Assembly (NCBI GenBank): GCA_035624215.1
Contig: DASPRY010000053.1
Coordinates: forward strand, 19,772 to 83,771
Reading direction: 5' to 3'
DNA: 64,000 nucleotides
From: JAFAGX01 sp035624215
Lineage (GTDB): Bacteria; Acidobacteriota; Terriglobia; Terriglobales; Acidobacteriaceae
Shown: positions 53,008-61,490 of the stretch, piece by piece
Layout: every line of letters begins with the position of its first letter
How positions within the stretch are numbered: the first letter of the stretch is position 1
Notes under the pieces: generated by a model
Told to the model about the DNA's origin: nothing
Seen by the model: the letters and a program-made list of their open reading frames with translations, nothing else
Database searches by the model: none
Program-made: the position numbers and the translations under genes

Positions 53008-54492
53008 GTTGTACGGTCTTCTTCCGCGGAATGGCAGATCCTCACGCTCGAAAGTTTTTTCCGCAACCTTGGGTGGTTTTTCGCCGGCGGTAAACACGCG
53101 CTCTTCATTGCGTCCGATGCGCTTGTGGGCGTGTAGACCCTCCAGCACAAACTCGGCGGCCGAAACTTGAGTTTCCGGTGTGTCCTTGGGGCCCACGTTC
53201 AGCTTCACCAGTTTCTCCATGAGTCCCTGGATGCTTCTCAGTGACGACAGTGCCTCGCAGGCACTGGCGCTGTCAGCCAGTTGGATTTGGCCACCGAGAT
53301 CGAACCATTGCACCACCTGGTTCATGTCCGTGCCTTTGAAATAACCGTCATACGTCTTTGCGACCGCCGCACGAATCAGTTCGCGGCCAACGTGGTCGGC
53401 GCCTTTCATCTCACCTTCGTATTCCAATTCCAGTTTGCCGGTAATGGCAGGCATGGCAGCGTACACATCGCCAATGCGCGGCACCACTAGTTTTTCATCA
53501 TGGTGGATCGCCCGCCGCTCGGCGTTTGAGATGACGTTCTCCATGCAGGAAATCGGCAGCCGCTGGCTGACTCCCGAACGCTTGTCGATTTTCTTGTCTT
53601 CGCGGGCGCTAAAGGCAATTCTTTCGATCACCTCCTGCACATATTTCGGTACCTGAAGCTTGTACCCGTTGCGGTTCGTCCAAGCCTCCTGCGCGGTGAT
53701 AGCGATGCCCTCCTCGACCGTAGCCGGATAGTGAGTACGAATTTCCGAGCCAATGCGGTCCTTAAGGGGTGTGATAATTTTTCCGCGCGCCGTGTAATCT
53801 TCCGGATTGGCGCTGAACACCAATGCGACATCCAGCGGCAGGCGAATTGGATAGCCCTTAATCTGCACATCTCCTTCCTGCATGATGTTGAACAAGCCCA
53901 CCTGGATTTTCCCGGCCAAGTCAGGCAATTCGTTGATGGCAAAAATTCCGCGATTGGCCCGCGGCAACAAGCCGTAGTGAACCGTCATTTCGCTGCTCAG
54001 TTCATGACCTCCACGCGCCGCTTTAATGGGATCGATGTCACCGATCAGGTCCGCGATAGTCACGTCCGGCGTTGCAAGTTTTTCTACGTAGCGCTCGTCC
54101 GGCGTGAGATACGCGATCGAGGTGCTGTCTCCATGCTTGGCGAGTTTTTCTCGACACGGCCGGCAAATGGGCGCATAAGGATTGTCGTGAATTTCGCAGC
54201 CCGCGACGTATGGCATCTGCGAATCCAGCAAGCTCGTCAGCGCACGCAGAATCCGGCTTTTTGCCTGGCCGCGGAGGCCCAGGAGAATGAAGTTATGGCG
54301 CGAAAGAATCGCATTCACGATTTGCGGGATAACGGTATCGTCGTAACCTACGATTCCTGAGAAAATCGCACCGCCCTGACGCAACTTCGTAACCAGATTG
54401 TCGCGCAATTCGTCCTTTACCCGCCGAGTGCGCAGAATTTCTTCGGAGAATGGACTGTGGCGCAATTCGCCTAGCGTCCGCGGAAGACTCAT
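53005..54492 (-). CDS. MoxR/Mg-chelatase I-like AAA+ ATPase
   Basis: A 495-residue AAA+ ATPase. Walker A is LLGLRGQAKSRILRALTSLL (residues 71-90, GxxGxxKS). A CEIHDNPYAPICRPC insertion with three cysteines may bind metal. Walker B and sensor regions are seen in GIFAINELPDLAGKIQVGLF, NIMQEGDVQIKGYPIRLPLD and ALVFSANPEDYTARGKIITP followed by LKDRIGSEI, which is ChlI/MoxR-like. It is longer than simple MoxR (about 330), with an extra C-terminal helical part. It should work with the VWA protein encoded downstream. The Lon-N-domain gene is 54 bp upstream. Confidence 0.9.
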   Translation of the reverse strand: MSLPRTLGELRHSPFSEEILRTRRVKDELRDNLVTKLRQGGAIFSGIVGYDDTVIPQIVNAILSRHNFILLGLRGQAKSRILRALTSLLDSQMPYVAGCEIHDNPYAPICRPCREKLAKHGDSTSIAYLTPDERYVEKLATPDVTIADLIGDIDPIKAARGGHELSSEMTVHYGLLPRANRGIFAINELPDLAGKIQVGLFNIMQEGDVQIKGYPIRLPLDVALVFSANPEDYTARGKIITPLKDRIGSEIRTHYPATVEEGIAITAQEAWTNRNGYKLQVPKYVQEVIERIAFSAREDKKIDKRSGVSQRLPISCMENVISNAERRAIHHDEKLVVPRIGDVYAAMPAITGKLELEYEGEMKGADHVGRELIRAAVAKTYDGYFKGTDMNQVVQWFDLGGQIQLADSASACEALSSLRSIQGLMEKLVKLNVGPKDTPETQVSAAEFVLEGLHAHKRIGRNEERVFTAGEKPPKVAEKTFEREDLPFRGRRPYN

Positions 54493-54546
54493 GATCAGGA
54501 AACCCCCAGGGAGAACAACTTCGTGGCTCGATTATACGCTGGTTCG

Positions 54547-55164
54547 CTAACCCGCATGACCGTTTCCGCCGGCCTTTCGCCGCACATGCATGGTCCGCCG
54601 CATAGAAGGTAAGATGTTTTCAAAGAACGAAATGATGGCCCGAAGGCGCTCGGGCTCGGATTTCATGGCAAGCAATGCTTGCTTGAAGTCGAGGTCCAGG
54701 GGCAGGGAACCGGCCAGATGAAATGAAAGCTGCTGCTCGTCGACCTCCGATGCATCCTCAGGCTGCGCTCCAGCCAGGTTCATGATTTCGCTATGGAGCT
54801 TCATTGCCTTGCCAGTCTCTTCCGGCGACGCCGTGCCCGGCTCATCGCGCAAATACAGAACTTCGCCTTGGAGAAAGGATCTCTCGCGATTGATGTGCAT
54901 CAGTTCGAAACGCTGCCGTCCCTGAGTGACAATGTCCATCCGGCCATCCTCATATTTTTTCGTGACTGTAACAATTTCTGCGGTGCAGCCAATTTCGGCC
55001 ACGGATCCTTCTTTGGCTCGTATGATGCCGAATACGTCGTTGTGGGCGAGGCACTCCGAGATCATCTCTTTGTATCTCGGTTCAAAGATGTGCAGCGGCA
55101 AGGGGGTGCCGGGGAGCAAAACCAGGTCGAGGGGAAATAAGGGCAGAAGCTTGCTCAAGAGCAT
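54547..55164 (-). CDS. Lon substrate-binding (LonN) domain protein
   Basis: 205 residues from ATG 55164 (MLLSKLLPLFPLDLVLLPGT); an extension to 55233 adds no family sequence. LPLHIFEPRYKEMISECLAH and FGIIRAKEGSVAEIGCTAEI are the standard LonN features, followed by YEDGRMDIVTQGRQRFEL. No ATPase or protease part is present, so this is a standalone substrate-binding domain as found in many bacteria. It is the first gene of a three-gene operon with the MoxR-like ATPase and the VWA protein, which hints at a protein quality-control task (inference). Confidence 0.9.
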   Translation of the reverse strand: MLLSKLLPLFPLDLVLLPGTPLPLHIFEPRYKEMISECLAHNDVFGIIRAKEGSVAEIGCTAEIVTVTKKYEDGRMDIVTQGRQRFELMHINRERSFLQGEVLYLRDEPGTASPEETGKAMKLHSEIMNLAGAQPEDASEVDEQQLSFHLAGSLPLDLDFKQALLAMKSEPERLRAIISFFENILPSMRRTMHVRRKAGGNGHAG

Positions 55165-55288
55165 GCTCCCGCGGTGTGCAATCCGAAAAACATCTTTGGA
55201 TTGTACGCCAAGGGAGTCAAACAGCAATTGCAAGTCTGAATCGCAGTTGCTCTTGACGGATAACGCTTAGGAGAATAAAAAGCACGGC

Positions 55289-56089
55289 ATGGGCGCCAAA
55301 GAAATTTCCGGAAAAGTCGCGGTTGTAACCGGAGCTTCAATGGGGATTGGAGAAGCGATCGCGAAAACCTTCGCCGATCACGAAGCGAATGTGGTTTTGT
55401 TATCACGCGATGCGGGACGCGCCGAAGCCGCCCGTCAACGCATCGGCCGCAGCGACCTAACTATCGCTCTCGCATGCGACGTGCGCAATCGTGAGGAGAT
55501 AGATCGGGTTATCGGCCTGACCATGCATCATTTCAGGCGGATTGACATATGGATCAACAATGCCGGGCGCGGCCACCTTGGCTCCATCGCGAACCTCGAT
55601 ATGGCGGCTGCTCATGACACATTCGAAATCAATCTTTTTGGCGCCCTGGCTGCGATGCAGGCAGTGATACCGCTGATGAAGCAGCAGGGCAGCGGGACCA
55701 TCATCAACATCTCCAGTGTCGCCGGACAGATTCCGCTGCCGTTTTATTCCGTCTATAACGGAACAAAGTTCGCCTTGAATGCAATGGGCAAAGCCGCACG
55801 CATGGAATTGAAGAAACAGGGCATTAATGTGCTCACGGTTTCCCCCGGTTTCGTGCGGACCGATTTTGGTGCCAACGCCATTCGCAGGGGCCAACCGAAG
55901 CAAGTGCGGCCCGCATCGATGCGCGGCATTTCACCCGAGCGTGTTGCCCGGGCGGTTTTGCGCGGCTACCTGCAAGATAAGCGCGAAGTGGTCGTGCCCT
56001 GGTACATGCGCCCGATGATCAAGCTCTATCAGTTGTTCCCCGGAGTGGTCGAGCAGGGCATGATGAGAAGGCTCAGGAGTCGAGAGTAA
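55289..56089 (+). CDS. Short-chain dehydrogenase/reductase (SDR)
   Basis: A 266-residue classical SDR. The cofactor loop is VAVVTGASMGIGEAIAKTFA (TGxxxGIG), then the DIWINNAGRGHLGSI motif. The catalytic triad is the Ser in IINISSVAGQIPLPF and Tyr-x3-Lys in YSVYNGTKFALNAMGKAARM. VLTVSPGFVRTDFG follows. The C-terminus (VVPWYMRPMIKLYQLFPGVV) resembles the DltE-like or dehydrogenase family with a hydrophobic tail. The preceding SRDAGRAEAARQR suggests NADP preference through its Arg. The substrate is not known. Divergent from the Lon-N-domain operon. Confidence 0.92.
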   Translation: MGAKEISGKVAVVTGASMGIGEAIAKTFADHEANVVLLSRDAGRAEAARQRIGRSDLTIALACDVRNREEIDRVIGLTMHHFRRIDIWINNAGRGHLGSIANLDMAAAHDTFEINLFGALAAMQAVIPLMKQQGSGTIINISSVAGQIPLPFYSVYNGTKFALNAMGKAARMELKKQGINVLTVSPGFVRTDFGANAIRRGQPKQVRPASMRGISPERVARAVLRGYLQDKREVVVPWYMRPMIKLYQLFPGVVEQGMMRRLRSRE

Positions 56090-56309
56090 TGGACAGTGAC
56101 TACTGCGAAAATTCCTGGTTCGGGCGACCTACTAAGCCGCCGACTACGCGTTTTACTCAAGCGCGGAGGGCCGGCGCACGACGGCAGGGAAGCCTGAATC
56201 AACTGCGGATCACTTGCTCATTCGTCGCCGGTGGACTAACATTTTGGTATCGCCCACAACGTCAATTTTTAGTTGCCGCTCCGGCTTATTCTGTATTGGA
56301 GTTGTTGCT

Positions 56310-56438
56310 GTGTACCGGAAAAGGCGTGCATCCGTCCTGGATGAAGGGACCAAGATCCTTTTTGTAGTGGCAATGGTCGTTGCGTTGTTGCTGGTTTGGG
56401 GAATCGTCACCGGGCTTTCTGCCTGGCTTTCTCCTTAG
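56310..56438 (+). CDS. Putative 42-residue single-pass membrane protein
   Basis: A GTG at 56310, with GGAG 8 nt upstream, opens a 43-codon frame. It encodes VYRKRRASVLDEGTKILFVV followed by a long hydrophobic helix ending in SAWLSP. The basic N-terminus and a single helix of about 22 residues are typical of small membrane proteins. An upstream ATG at 56214 exists but its extra residues look random. It lies between the SDR and LLM genes on the same strand. No family recognised. Confidence 0.4.
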   Translation: MYRKRRASVLDEGTKILFVVAMVVALLLVWGIVTGLSAWLSP

Positions 56439-56547
56439 CACAGGCAGTAGCAGATCCACTGCGAGATCCCTGCCTCAAACGCGCAACTCACGAGGGTCAA
56501 CGAGTACCGTGGCGACGGCGCTACAATGCGCCGAGGGAGGCGCGGCG

Positions 56548-57558
56548 ATGATCCTCGACGTGGGATTGCGCGACTACGACTTGCTAAGTGTCCCCGAATA
56601 CGCGCGCAAAATGGAGGCGATTGGCTACCAGTGCCTGTGGACATCAGAAACCCAGCACGACCCCTTCCTCCCATTGGCAGTTGCAGCTACGGCGACGTCT
56701 TCGATCAAGTTCGGCACCTCGATCGCCGTGGCTTTTCCACGCAGCCCCATGATCATTGCCCACACAGCTTGGGACATTCAGAAAGTTTCCAGGGGACGAT
56801 TCATCCTGGGACTCGGATCGCAGGTAAGGGCACATATCCAGCGGCGCTTCTCGGTCAAGTTTGAGTCGCCAGGGCCGAAATTGCGCGAGGTCGTTCTGGC
56901 GCTACGCGCTATCTGGGAATGTTGGCAACAGGGAGCCCCGCTCCGCTTCCGGGGCGAGTTCTACAATTTCGATCTGATGACTCCCTTTTTCAACCCCGGT
57001 CCGATTGCGCATCCGAAGATACCCATCTTCGTCGCGGGCGTGAACCGCTACATGTGCCAGATGGCGGGAGAGGTTTGCGACGGTTTGCACGTGCACCCGT
57101 TTCACACTCCCACATACCTGCGTGAATACGTCCACCCCTCTGTCGAGGATGGATTGCGAGCGTCGGGGCGGTCGCGTCAGGGTTTCACCTACGCCAGCGC
57201 TGCATGCGTGGTTGTCGGAGAGACGGAGGGTGAGCGCGCTAAGAACACCGAGGCAGTCAGGCAGCAGATTGCGTTCTATGCCTCCACCAGAACGTACGAG
57301 CCCGTGCTGGCCGCTCACGGGTGGGAAGCGATCGGCCCGCTGTTGCACCAAAAGTCGCTCGAAGGCGATTGGCAAGGAATGGTGCGGCTCATCACTGACG
57401 AGATGCTCGACACAATCGCAGTCAGCGGAACTTATGAGAGCATCGGCGGTAAACTGCGTGAGCGTTACGCCGGCCTGCTGGATCGCATTTCACTTTATCA
57501 GCCGTACGCGGTGTTGATGGACGACTCGCAGCACTCCGCACTACTGAAACAATTTTAG
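56548..57558 (+). CDS. LLM-class F420-dependent oxidoreductase
   Basis: 336 residues from ATG 56548, with GGGAGG 7 nt upstream; the in-frame extension to 56380 is non-coding in character. It is a luciferase-like TIM barrel: EYARKMEAIGYQCLWTSETQ, HDPFLPLAVAATATSSIKFG, TSIAVAFPRSPMIIAHTAWD, IQKVSRGRFILGLGSQVRAH, IPIFVAGVNRYMCQMAGEVC and DGLHVHPFHTPTYLREYVHP. These match the F420-dependent LLM group more closely than FMN-dependent ones, as I remember them. The F420 operon 20 kb upstream makes F420 use plausible. The substrate is unknown. Confidence 0.9.
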   Translation: MILDVGLRDYDLLSVPEYARKMEAIGYQCLWTSETQHDPFLPLAVAATATSSIKFGTSIAVAFPRSPMIIAHTAWDIQKVSRGRFILGLGSQVRAHIQRRFSVKFESPGPKLREVVLALRAIWECWQQGAPLRFRGEFYNFDLMTPFFNPGPIAHPKIPIFVAGVNRYMCQMAGEVCDGLHVHPFHTPTYLREYVHPSVEDGLRASGRSRQGFTYASAACVVVGETEGERAKNTEAVRQQIAFYASTRTYEPVLAAHGWEAIGPLLHQKSLEGDWQGMVRLITDEMLDTIAVSGTYESIGGKLRERYAGLLDRISLYQPYAVLMDDSQHSALLKQF

Positions 57559-57595
57559 CTCGTCAGGCGCAGAGCGACGCACAGCGAAAGAGATC

Positions 57596-58381
57596 ATGCG
57601 AACTCACATTGTTCCTTCAGGCATATTTCTGTGTATGGCTGTGCTTCTTGGCTGGAATGGGCTGATGCCGGCCAGAGCCCAGAACGCAATTTTTTCGGAC
57701 GACTTTACTGCCGGAAAACTCGACACCAACAAATGGGAAATTGCGACTTACCGATCGCCCGACAGCAAGCCTGGCATTAACCAGGGCATGTACGTGGCAG
57801 ACGCGATTGACTTCACAACCGACATGTTGCGCATCAAAGTCACGCAGCACGAAGCCAACGGCGTAGTCCAATCTTTCGGCGGAGCCATAATCTCGAAGCA
57901 GCGTTTCGGTTATGGAACTTATGAATTCATCATGCGCATGTCCACAACTGCGGATTCGCCAAACGGCGAGGGTAAAACCTTAACTGGAGCCATATCCTCC
58001 GGCTTCGTTTTCTACAACAACTCGGAGAGTGAGATTGATCTTGAGTTCCTGGGAAACGAGAACGCAATCTACATCACAAACTGGCAGAACCCGACGGCTT
58101 CCCACGCGCCTGTGGGTGATGTAAAGCAAACTGACAAAGTGAGCGACCGGTTTCTTGGAACTCAATTTCGCAATTACACACTCGTCTGGGCTCCCCGCAG
58201 CGTCAAGGTTTATATCGATGGCGTGCTTGTCGTGTCTCATGACAAGCATGTACCCGAATCTCCCGCCCACATCATCCTTCAACAGCGGGGAACGAACAGC
58301 AACGAATGGGGTGGCATCGCAGCGGTAGGAGTAACGCGGTACTTCTATGTCAAAGGCGTGAAGTTCACGCCGATGAGTTAG
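57596..58381 (+). CDS. Secreted glycoside hydrolase family 16 (beta-glucanase-like)
   Basis: A 261-residue secreted enzyme with a signal peptide ending near PARAQN (residues 25-30). The GH16 catalytic signature E-x-D-x-E is present as E146-I-D-L-E150 in NNSESEIDLEFLGNENAIYI (nucleophile, assisting Asp, acid/base). The surrounding FSDDFTAGKLDTNKWEIATY and RFGYGTYEFIMRMSTTADSP are the jelly-roll strands, and DNKxxDG-like VKVYIDGVLVVSHDKHVPES is in place. It probably cleaves beta-1,3 or mixed-linkage glucans outside the cytoplasm. Polymer preference is not decided. Starts 38 bp after the LLM gene. Confidence 0.9.
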   Translation: MRTHIVPSGIFLCMAVLLGWNGLMPARAQNAIFSDDFTAGKLDTNKWEIATYRSPDSKPGINQGMYVADAIDFTTDMLRIKVTQHEANGVVQSFGGAIISKQRFGYGTYEFIMRMSTTADSPNGEGKTLTGAISSGFVFYNNSESEIDLEFLGNENAIYITNWQNPTASHAPVGDVKQTDKVSDRFLGTQFRNYTLVWAPRSVKVYIDGVLVVSHDKHVPESPAHIILQQRGTNSNEWGGIAAVGVTRYFYVKGVKFTPMS

Positions 58382-58547
58382 CCAATCGAACCAGAAAGTG
58401 GGGTAGTTGCGAAAAGTCTCCGGCGTCAATGGCAAAACCACGCCAGTGCCATTGTGACCACAATTGAAGTCGTCGACTCGATCTCTTCTCTCTAAACTAA
58501 TAAAATTGATTGGTTTTTCAACAATCACTGAGATCTTAGGAGGATTT

Positions 58548-59594
58548 ATGGCAACGCTCAGAGTCGCAGTCAAGCCGGCGGTAGGACCCATGAAAGTCGC
58601 TCAGATTTCTAAGCCCGGGGCCAATTTCGAAATCGTGGAGCGCGAGATTCCGGAGCCGGGTGCACGACAGGTGCGCATCAAGGTTCAGGCCTGCGGCGTT
58701 TGCCACAGTGATGTGCTTACGAAGGAAGGCCTCTGGCCCGGAATTCAATATCCCCGCGTTCCAGGGCATGAAGTGGCGGGCATCGTCGATGAACTCGGCG
58801 CCGGTGTTTCCGAGTGGAAGAAAGGACAGCGCGTTGGCGTGGGTTGGCACGGCGGCCATGACGGCACCTGTCGCGCGTGCCGGCGCGGAGATTTTCGCAA
58901 CTGCCAGAACCTGAAAGTCTGCGGCCTCAGCTATGACGGCGGATACCAGCAATACATGGTGGCGCCGGCGGAGGCGCTGGTGGCCATACCGGAAACTCTG
59001 AGTGATGTCGATGCGGCACCGCTGCTCTGCGCCGGAATTACCACCTACAATGCACTTCGCCACAGCGGGGCGCTCCCCGGCGATCTGGTTGCGGTGCAGG
59101 GCATCGGTGGTCTGGGTCATCTCGGAATTCAATTCGCGAACAAATTTGGCTACAAGGTCGCGGCGATCGGACGCGGCGCCGAAAACGCCACGCTAGCAAA
59201 GAAACTTGGAGCGCACCTCTACATCGACAGCCAATCGACGAATGCGGCCGAGGAGTTGCAAAAGCTGGGCGGAGCACAGGTAATCCTGGCCACTGCCCCG
59301 AACTCGAAAGCCATGTCCGAGTTGGTCGACGGTCTGGGCCCGAATGGCGAGCTCATGGTAATCGGTGCGACGTTTGATCCGATTCAAGTCACACCGGTGC
59401 AGCTCATCAATGGAAGTCGAACGATTCAGGGTTGGGCTGCGGGAACGCCAGCCGCTTCCGAGGACACACTGAACTTCGCCGAACTTACGGGCGTACGTCC
59501 CATGATTGAAATCTATCCGCTGGAAAAAGCAGCCGAGGCTTACGCGCGCATGCTGAGCGGCAAGGCACAATTCCGTGTCGTTCTGAAGATGTGA
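58548..59594 (+). CDS. Zinc-dependent alcohol dehydrogenase (MDR family)
   Basis: 348 residues from ATG 58548, with TTAGGAGG 4 nt upstream; upstream in-frame codons are not family-like. The catalytic zinc site is ACGVCHSDVLTKEGLW plus PGHEVAG. The structural zinc loop HGGHDGTCRACRRGDFRNC has Asp where the first Cys of four is common, a variation I have seen in this subgroup. NAD(P) binding is at VAVQGIGGLGHLGIQFANKF. It oxidises primary alcohols or reduces aldehydes with NAD(P). It stands alone, followed by a perfect hairpin at 59668. Confidence 0.93.
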   Translation: MATLRVAVKPAVGPMKVAQISKPGANFEIVEREIPEPGARQVRIKVQACGVCHSDVLTKEGLWPGIQYPRVPGHEVAGIVDELGAGVSEWKKGQRVGVGWHGGHDGTCRACRRGDFRNCQNLKVCGLSYDGGYQQYMVAPAEALVAIPETLSDVDAAPLLCAGITTYNALRHSGALPGDLVAVQGIGGLGHLGIQFANKFGYKVAAIGRGAENATLAKKLGAHLYIDSQSTNAAEELQKLGGAQVILATAPNSKAMSELVDGLGPNGELMVIGATFDPIQVTPVQLINGSRTIQGWAAGTPAASEDTLNFAELTGVRPMIEIYPLEKAAEAYARMLSGKAQFRVVLKM

Positions 59595-59667
59595 AGTTAT
59601 CCCAATATGAAGAGGAGCACTGCGAGCCGTGGCATCGAATCGCATGTAAATCGGCAAGATGACTGGG

Positions 59668-59694
59668 GTGGGAGATGGGAATCGAATCTCCCAC
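59668..59694. repeat. Perfect 9-bp hairpin resembling a tRNA 3' end
   Basis: GTGGGAGAT-GGGAATCGA-ATCTCCCAC is a perfect 9-bp stem with a 9-nt loop. It lies 73 bp after the alcohol dehydrogenase. On the minus strand it reads TTCGATTCCCATCTCCCACC, which looks like a T-loop plus acceptor 3' half, but no D-arm, anticodon arm or pairing T-stem is present. It marks the start of an accessory-looking segment (59.6-64 kb), so it may be a degenerate attachment site. That idea is weak. Confidence 0.35.
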
Positions 59695-59866
59695 TAAACG
59701 ATAAACAAAGAACTTAACCGAGCACGGTCAGCAACTTGAGTTATCGTAAGTCTCTGAAAAACCGAGAAGTGATTTTAAGTGATTTGGTAGTCGTGGGCAC
59801 CTGCTGATTCTCTTTTTTCCCCACGAAGATGGGTGCCGTAATGGGGATTCGATTATCTTAGGGAGA

Positions 59867-60016
59867 ATGGCGATGTTTGAGCGGTACACCGAGACGGCGA
59901 GACGCGTTGTCGTATCGTCGAAGCACAAGGCTGCCCTGTTCGGAAGCCATGAGATTGAAACCGAACACCTACTCTTGGGCTTGCTATCGAAAGATCAGGG
60001 CTTAGCCCACCGCTAA
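59867..60016 (+). pseudogene. ClpC/ClpA N-domain fragment, truncated
   Basis: An ATG at 59867, preceded by GGGAG, begins MAMFERYTETARRVVVSSKH followed by the ETEHLLLGLLSKD segment. This matches the start of ClpC-type N-domains (MFERYTEKARR... IETEHLLLGLL). The frame ends after 49 residues at TAA, and no continuation was found, so it is a remnant or a mini-protein, not a working unfoldase. The surrounding 250 bp look degraded. A truncated copy of a duplicated domain is the simplest reading. Confidence 0.65.
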
Positions 60017-60090
60017 TAGGTCGCAAATGAGCCAAGCAGGTTGCAATGAGGCTGTTGCGCTCGCTGACTTCTGTTGTGAAATCACAGCCC

Positions 60091-60441
60091 TCACAGGGCA
60101 GCCGTAATCAGCCTGACCGCCGCGAGCGGGTCATCCACTTCCACGACCAGTTCGCTGTACCGCTCGTCATGGAGATCAATGACGATGGTCTTCTCCGGGT
60201 GATGCACGTCCCAGAAGACGCGCTTGCCGTCTTGATAGAAGGTTCCCGCCGTAATGACTCCGGGCACATTGGTTCCGGGCATCCTGATGCCGTGATACCA
60301 GCCGCGTGCGACCTCCGGGTCTGCCCGGACACCCGCAATGTGGACGAGCGGGATTTCAAGGCTGCTCCTGAAAGCCCAAAGCTTGTCAGTACCCCGAACG
60401 TGCAATGTCAGCTTGCCTTCCGCTATCGACAGATCAACCAA
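60091..60441 (-). CDS. Conserved hypothetical, PH-like domain
   Basis: 116 residues from TTG 60441, with GGGAG 6-7 nt upstream; the longer reading to 60621 runs through the DoxX gene region. Conserved-looking pieces are GTDKLWAFRSSLEIPLVHIA, MPGTNVPGVITAGTFYQDGK, RVFWDVHHPEKTIVIDLHDE, RYSELVVEVDDPLAAVRLI. I recognise this pattern from bacterial pleckstrin-homology-like hypothetical proteins. No function is known. It lies 23 bp after the DoxX gene on the same strand. Confidence 0.75.
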   Translation of the reverse strand: MVDLSIAEGKLTLHVRGTDKLWAFRSSLEIPLVHIAGVRADPEVARGWYHGIRMPGTNVPGVITAGTFYQDGKRVFWDVHHPEKTIVIDLHDERYSELVVEVDDPLAAVRLITAAL

Positions 60442-60464
60442 TGAGTGCTCCCTTTGATTCCTAG

Positions 60465-60905
60465 TCAAGCACGAGTTGACCACCAGAGAAGCGCAATAAA
60501 CAAAACCTGCATCGGAGCACGCAGCCAGAGCGGCGTCGGCGGCTTTCCACGAAGCGTGACTCCGTTCTGTGCCCCATTGACGTTGGCGACAAACATCCCG
60601 ATGAGAAGCGCGATCAGGCAAAAGCCCGCGACCCTGCGAAATTCGGACAGCACCAGTCCTGCTGCTCCGAGAAGCTCCAAAACGCCCGTGATGGAGACGA
60701 TCAGCAGTGGGCGCGGAAAATATGACGGGATCATCTGTGCCAGATCATGTTTCATCTTGTTGAAGTGAGCCGTCGCGGTGAAGACGAACATCACTGCCAA
60801 GGCATATCGGGCGGAATGTTGCCACGAGGCGAGAGGCTGCACCCCAGCCGCTCCGATGGCGCGAAAGACGAGCCATACCACGAGCAAGACGACGAGAACG
60901 AGCAT
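60465..60905 (-). CDS. DoxX-family membrane protein
   Basis: A 146-residue protein with four transmembrane helices. HSARYALAVMFVFTATAHFN, LAQMIPSYFPRPLLIVSITG and VLELLGAAGLVLSEFRRVAG, then FCLIALLIGMFVANVNGAQN, match DoxX/DoxD-like proteins, which may take part in quinone-linked oxidation or simply be small membrane subunits. The stop is followed by the PH-like gene 23 bp further on, so they form a pair. The cupin gene upstream on the same strand is closed by its own terminator. Confidence 0.85.
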   Translation of the reverse strand: MLVLVVLLVVWLVFRAIGAAGVQPLASWQHSARYALAVMFVFTATAHFNKMKHDLAQMIPSYFPRPLLIVSITGVLELLGAAGLVLSEFRRVAGFCLIALLIGMFVANVNGAQNGVTLRGKPPTPLWLRAPMQVLFIALLWWSTRA

Positions 60906-60984
60906 AGGATGGCCGACTCCGACTCGTGAGCAAGTTTATACGCAATGTTGCATGCCTGCGCTTCGCCTTTTGAAACAGAATGAC

Positions 60985-61015
60985 GAAACAAAGCGAGAGC
61001 AGCATCGCTCTCGCT
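60985..61015 (-). terminator. Rho-independent terminator of the cupin gene
   Basis: On the minus strand, 28 bp after the cupin stop, a 9-bp GC-rich stem (AGCGAGAGC / GCTCTCGCT, plus-strand positions 60992-61000 and 61007-61015) encloses a 6-nt loop. It is followed by TTTGTTTCG. Stem, loop and T-rich tail all fit an intrinsic terminator in the minus direction. Confidence 0.75.
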
Positions 61016-61043
61016 CTATCGTGGCTATCATCGACTAAGAAAT

Positions 61044-61367
61044 CTACTTCAACTCGACTTGGATGACCTCGAATGGTTTCTTGCTGGTGCTTTCCGGCAG
61101 GTGAGTGAATGCGTCCATGTGCAGCACCGACCCGGCTTTCGCCTTGATGTCCTCGCTCTTTCCATCCGGGTAGGTGAACTTAGCGTGGGCGTCCGTCAGG
61201 AACACACCAATGGATTCCGGATGGCTGTGCATCACAGATTTTTCGCCCGGCTTGTATTTGATCCGAATCACTCGCACTCGATCATTCTCGAACTCCACCG
61301 TGTAATGCTTGGGATCGACTTTCACGGGGTCTTCGCCAGTTGGTTGAGGCATTCTTGCAGTTGCCAT
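61044..61367 (-). CDS. Cupin protein
   Basis: A 107-residue single-domain cupin. VRVIRIKYKPGEKSVMHSHP (motif 1 histidines) and GVFLTDAHAKFTYPDGKSED, then the motif 2 region AGSVLHMDAFTHLPESTS, give the barrel. It is slightly different from the plus-strand cupin at 40898. Relatives often act as small metal-dependent enzymes or as sugar-binding proteins; no substrate can be named. GAGGGG lies upstream of the ATG. A terminator follows it. Confidence 0.85.
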   Translation of the reverse strand: MATARMPQPTGEDPVKVDPKHYTVEFENDRVRVIRIKYKPGEKSVMHSHPESIGVFLTDAHAKFTYPDGKSEDIKAKAGSVLHMDAFTHLPESTSKKPFEVIQVELK

Positions 61368-61490
61368 ATCCCCTCCTTGAATTTACTCGGATGCGGAGAA
61401 GTCTAGTCCTCGAATCGTTGAAAGTACATCGGGGTGAAGGTGCCATTGTCCCTGTTTGCCACACGACCGAACACAAAGGTCTGGCACGCG

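Noticed and set aside
59660..59700. tRNA gene on the minus strand
   Set aside because: Only a T-loop-like and acceptor-like stretch is present; no D-arm, anticodon arm or pairing T-stem could be drawn.
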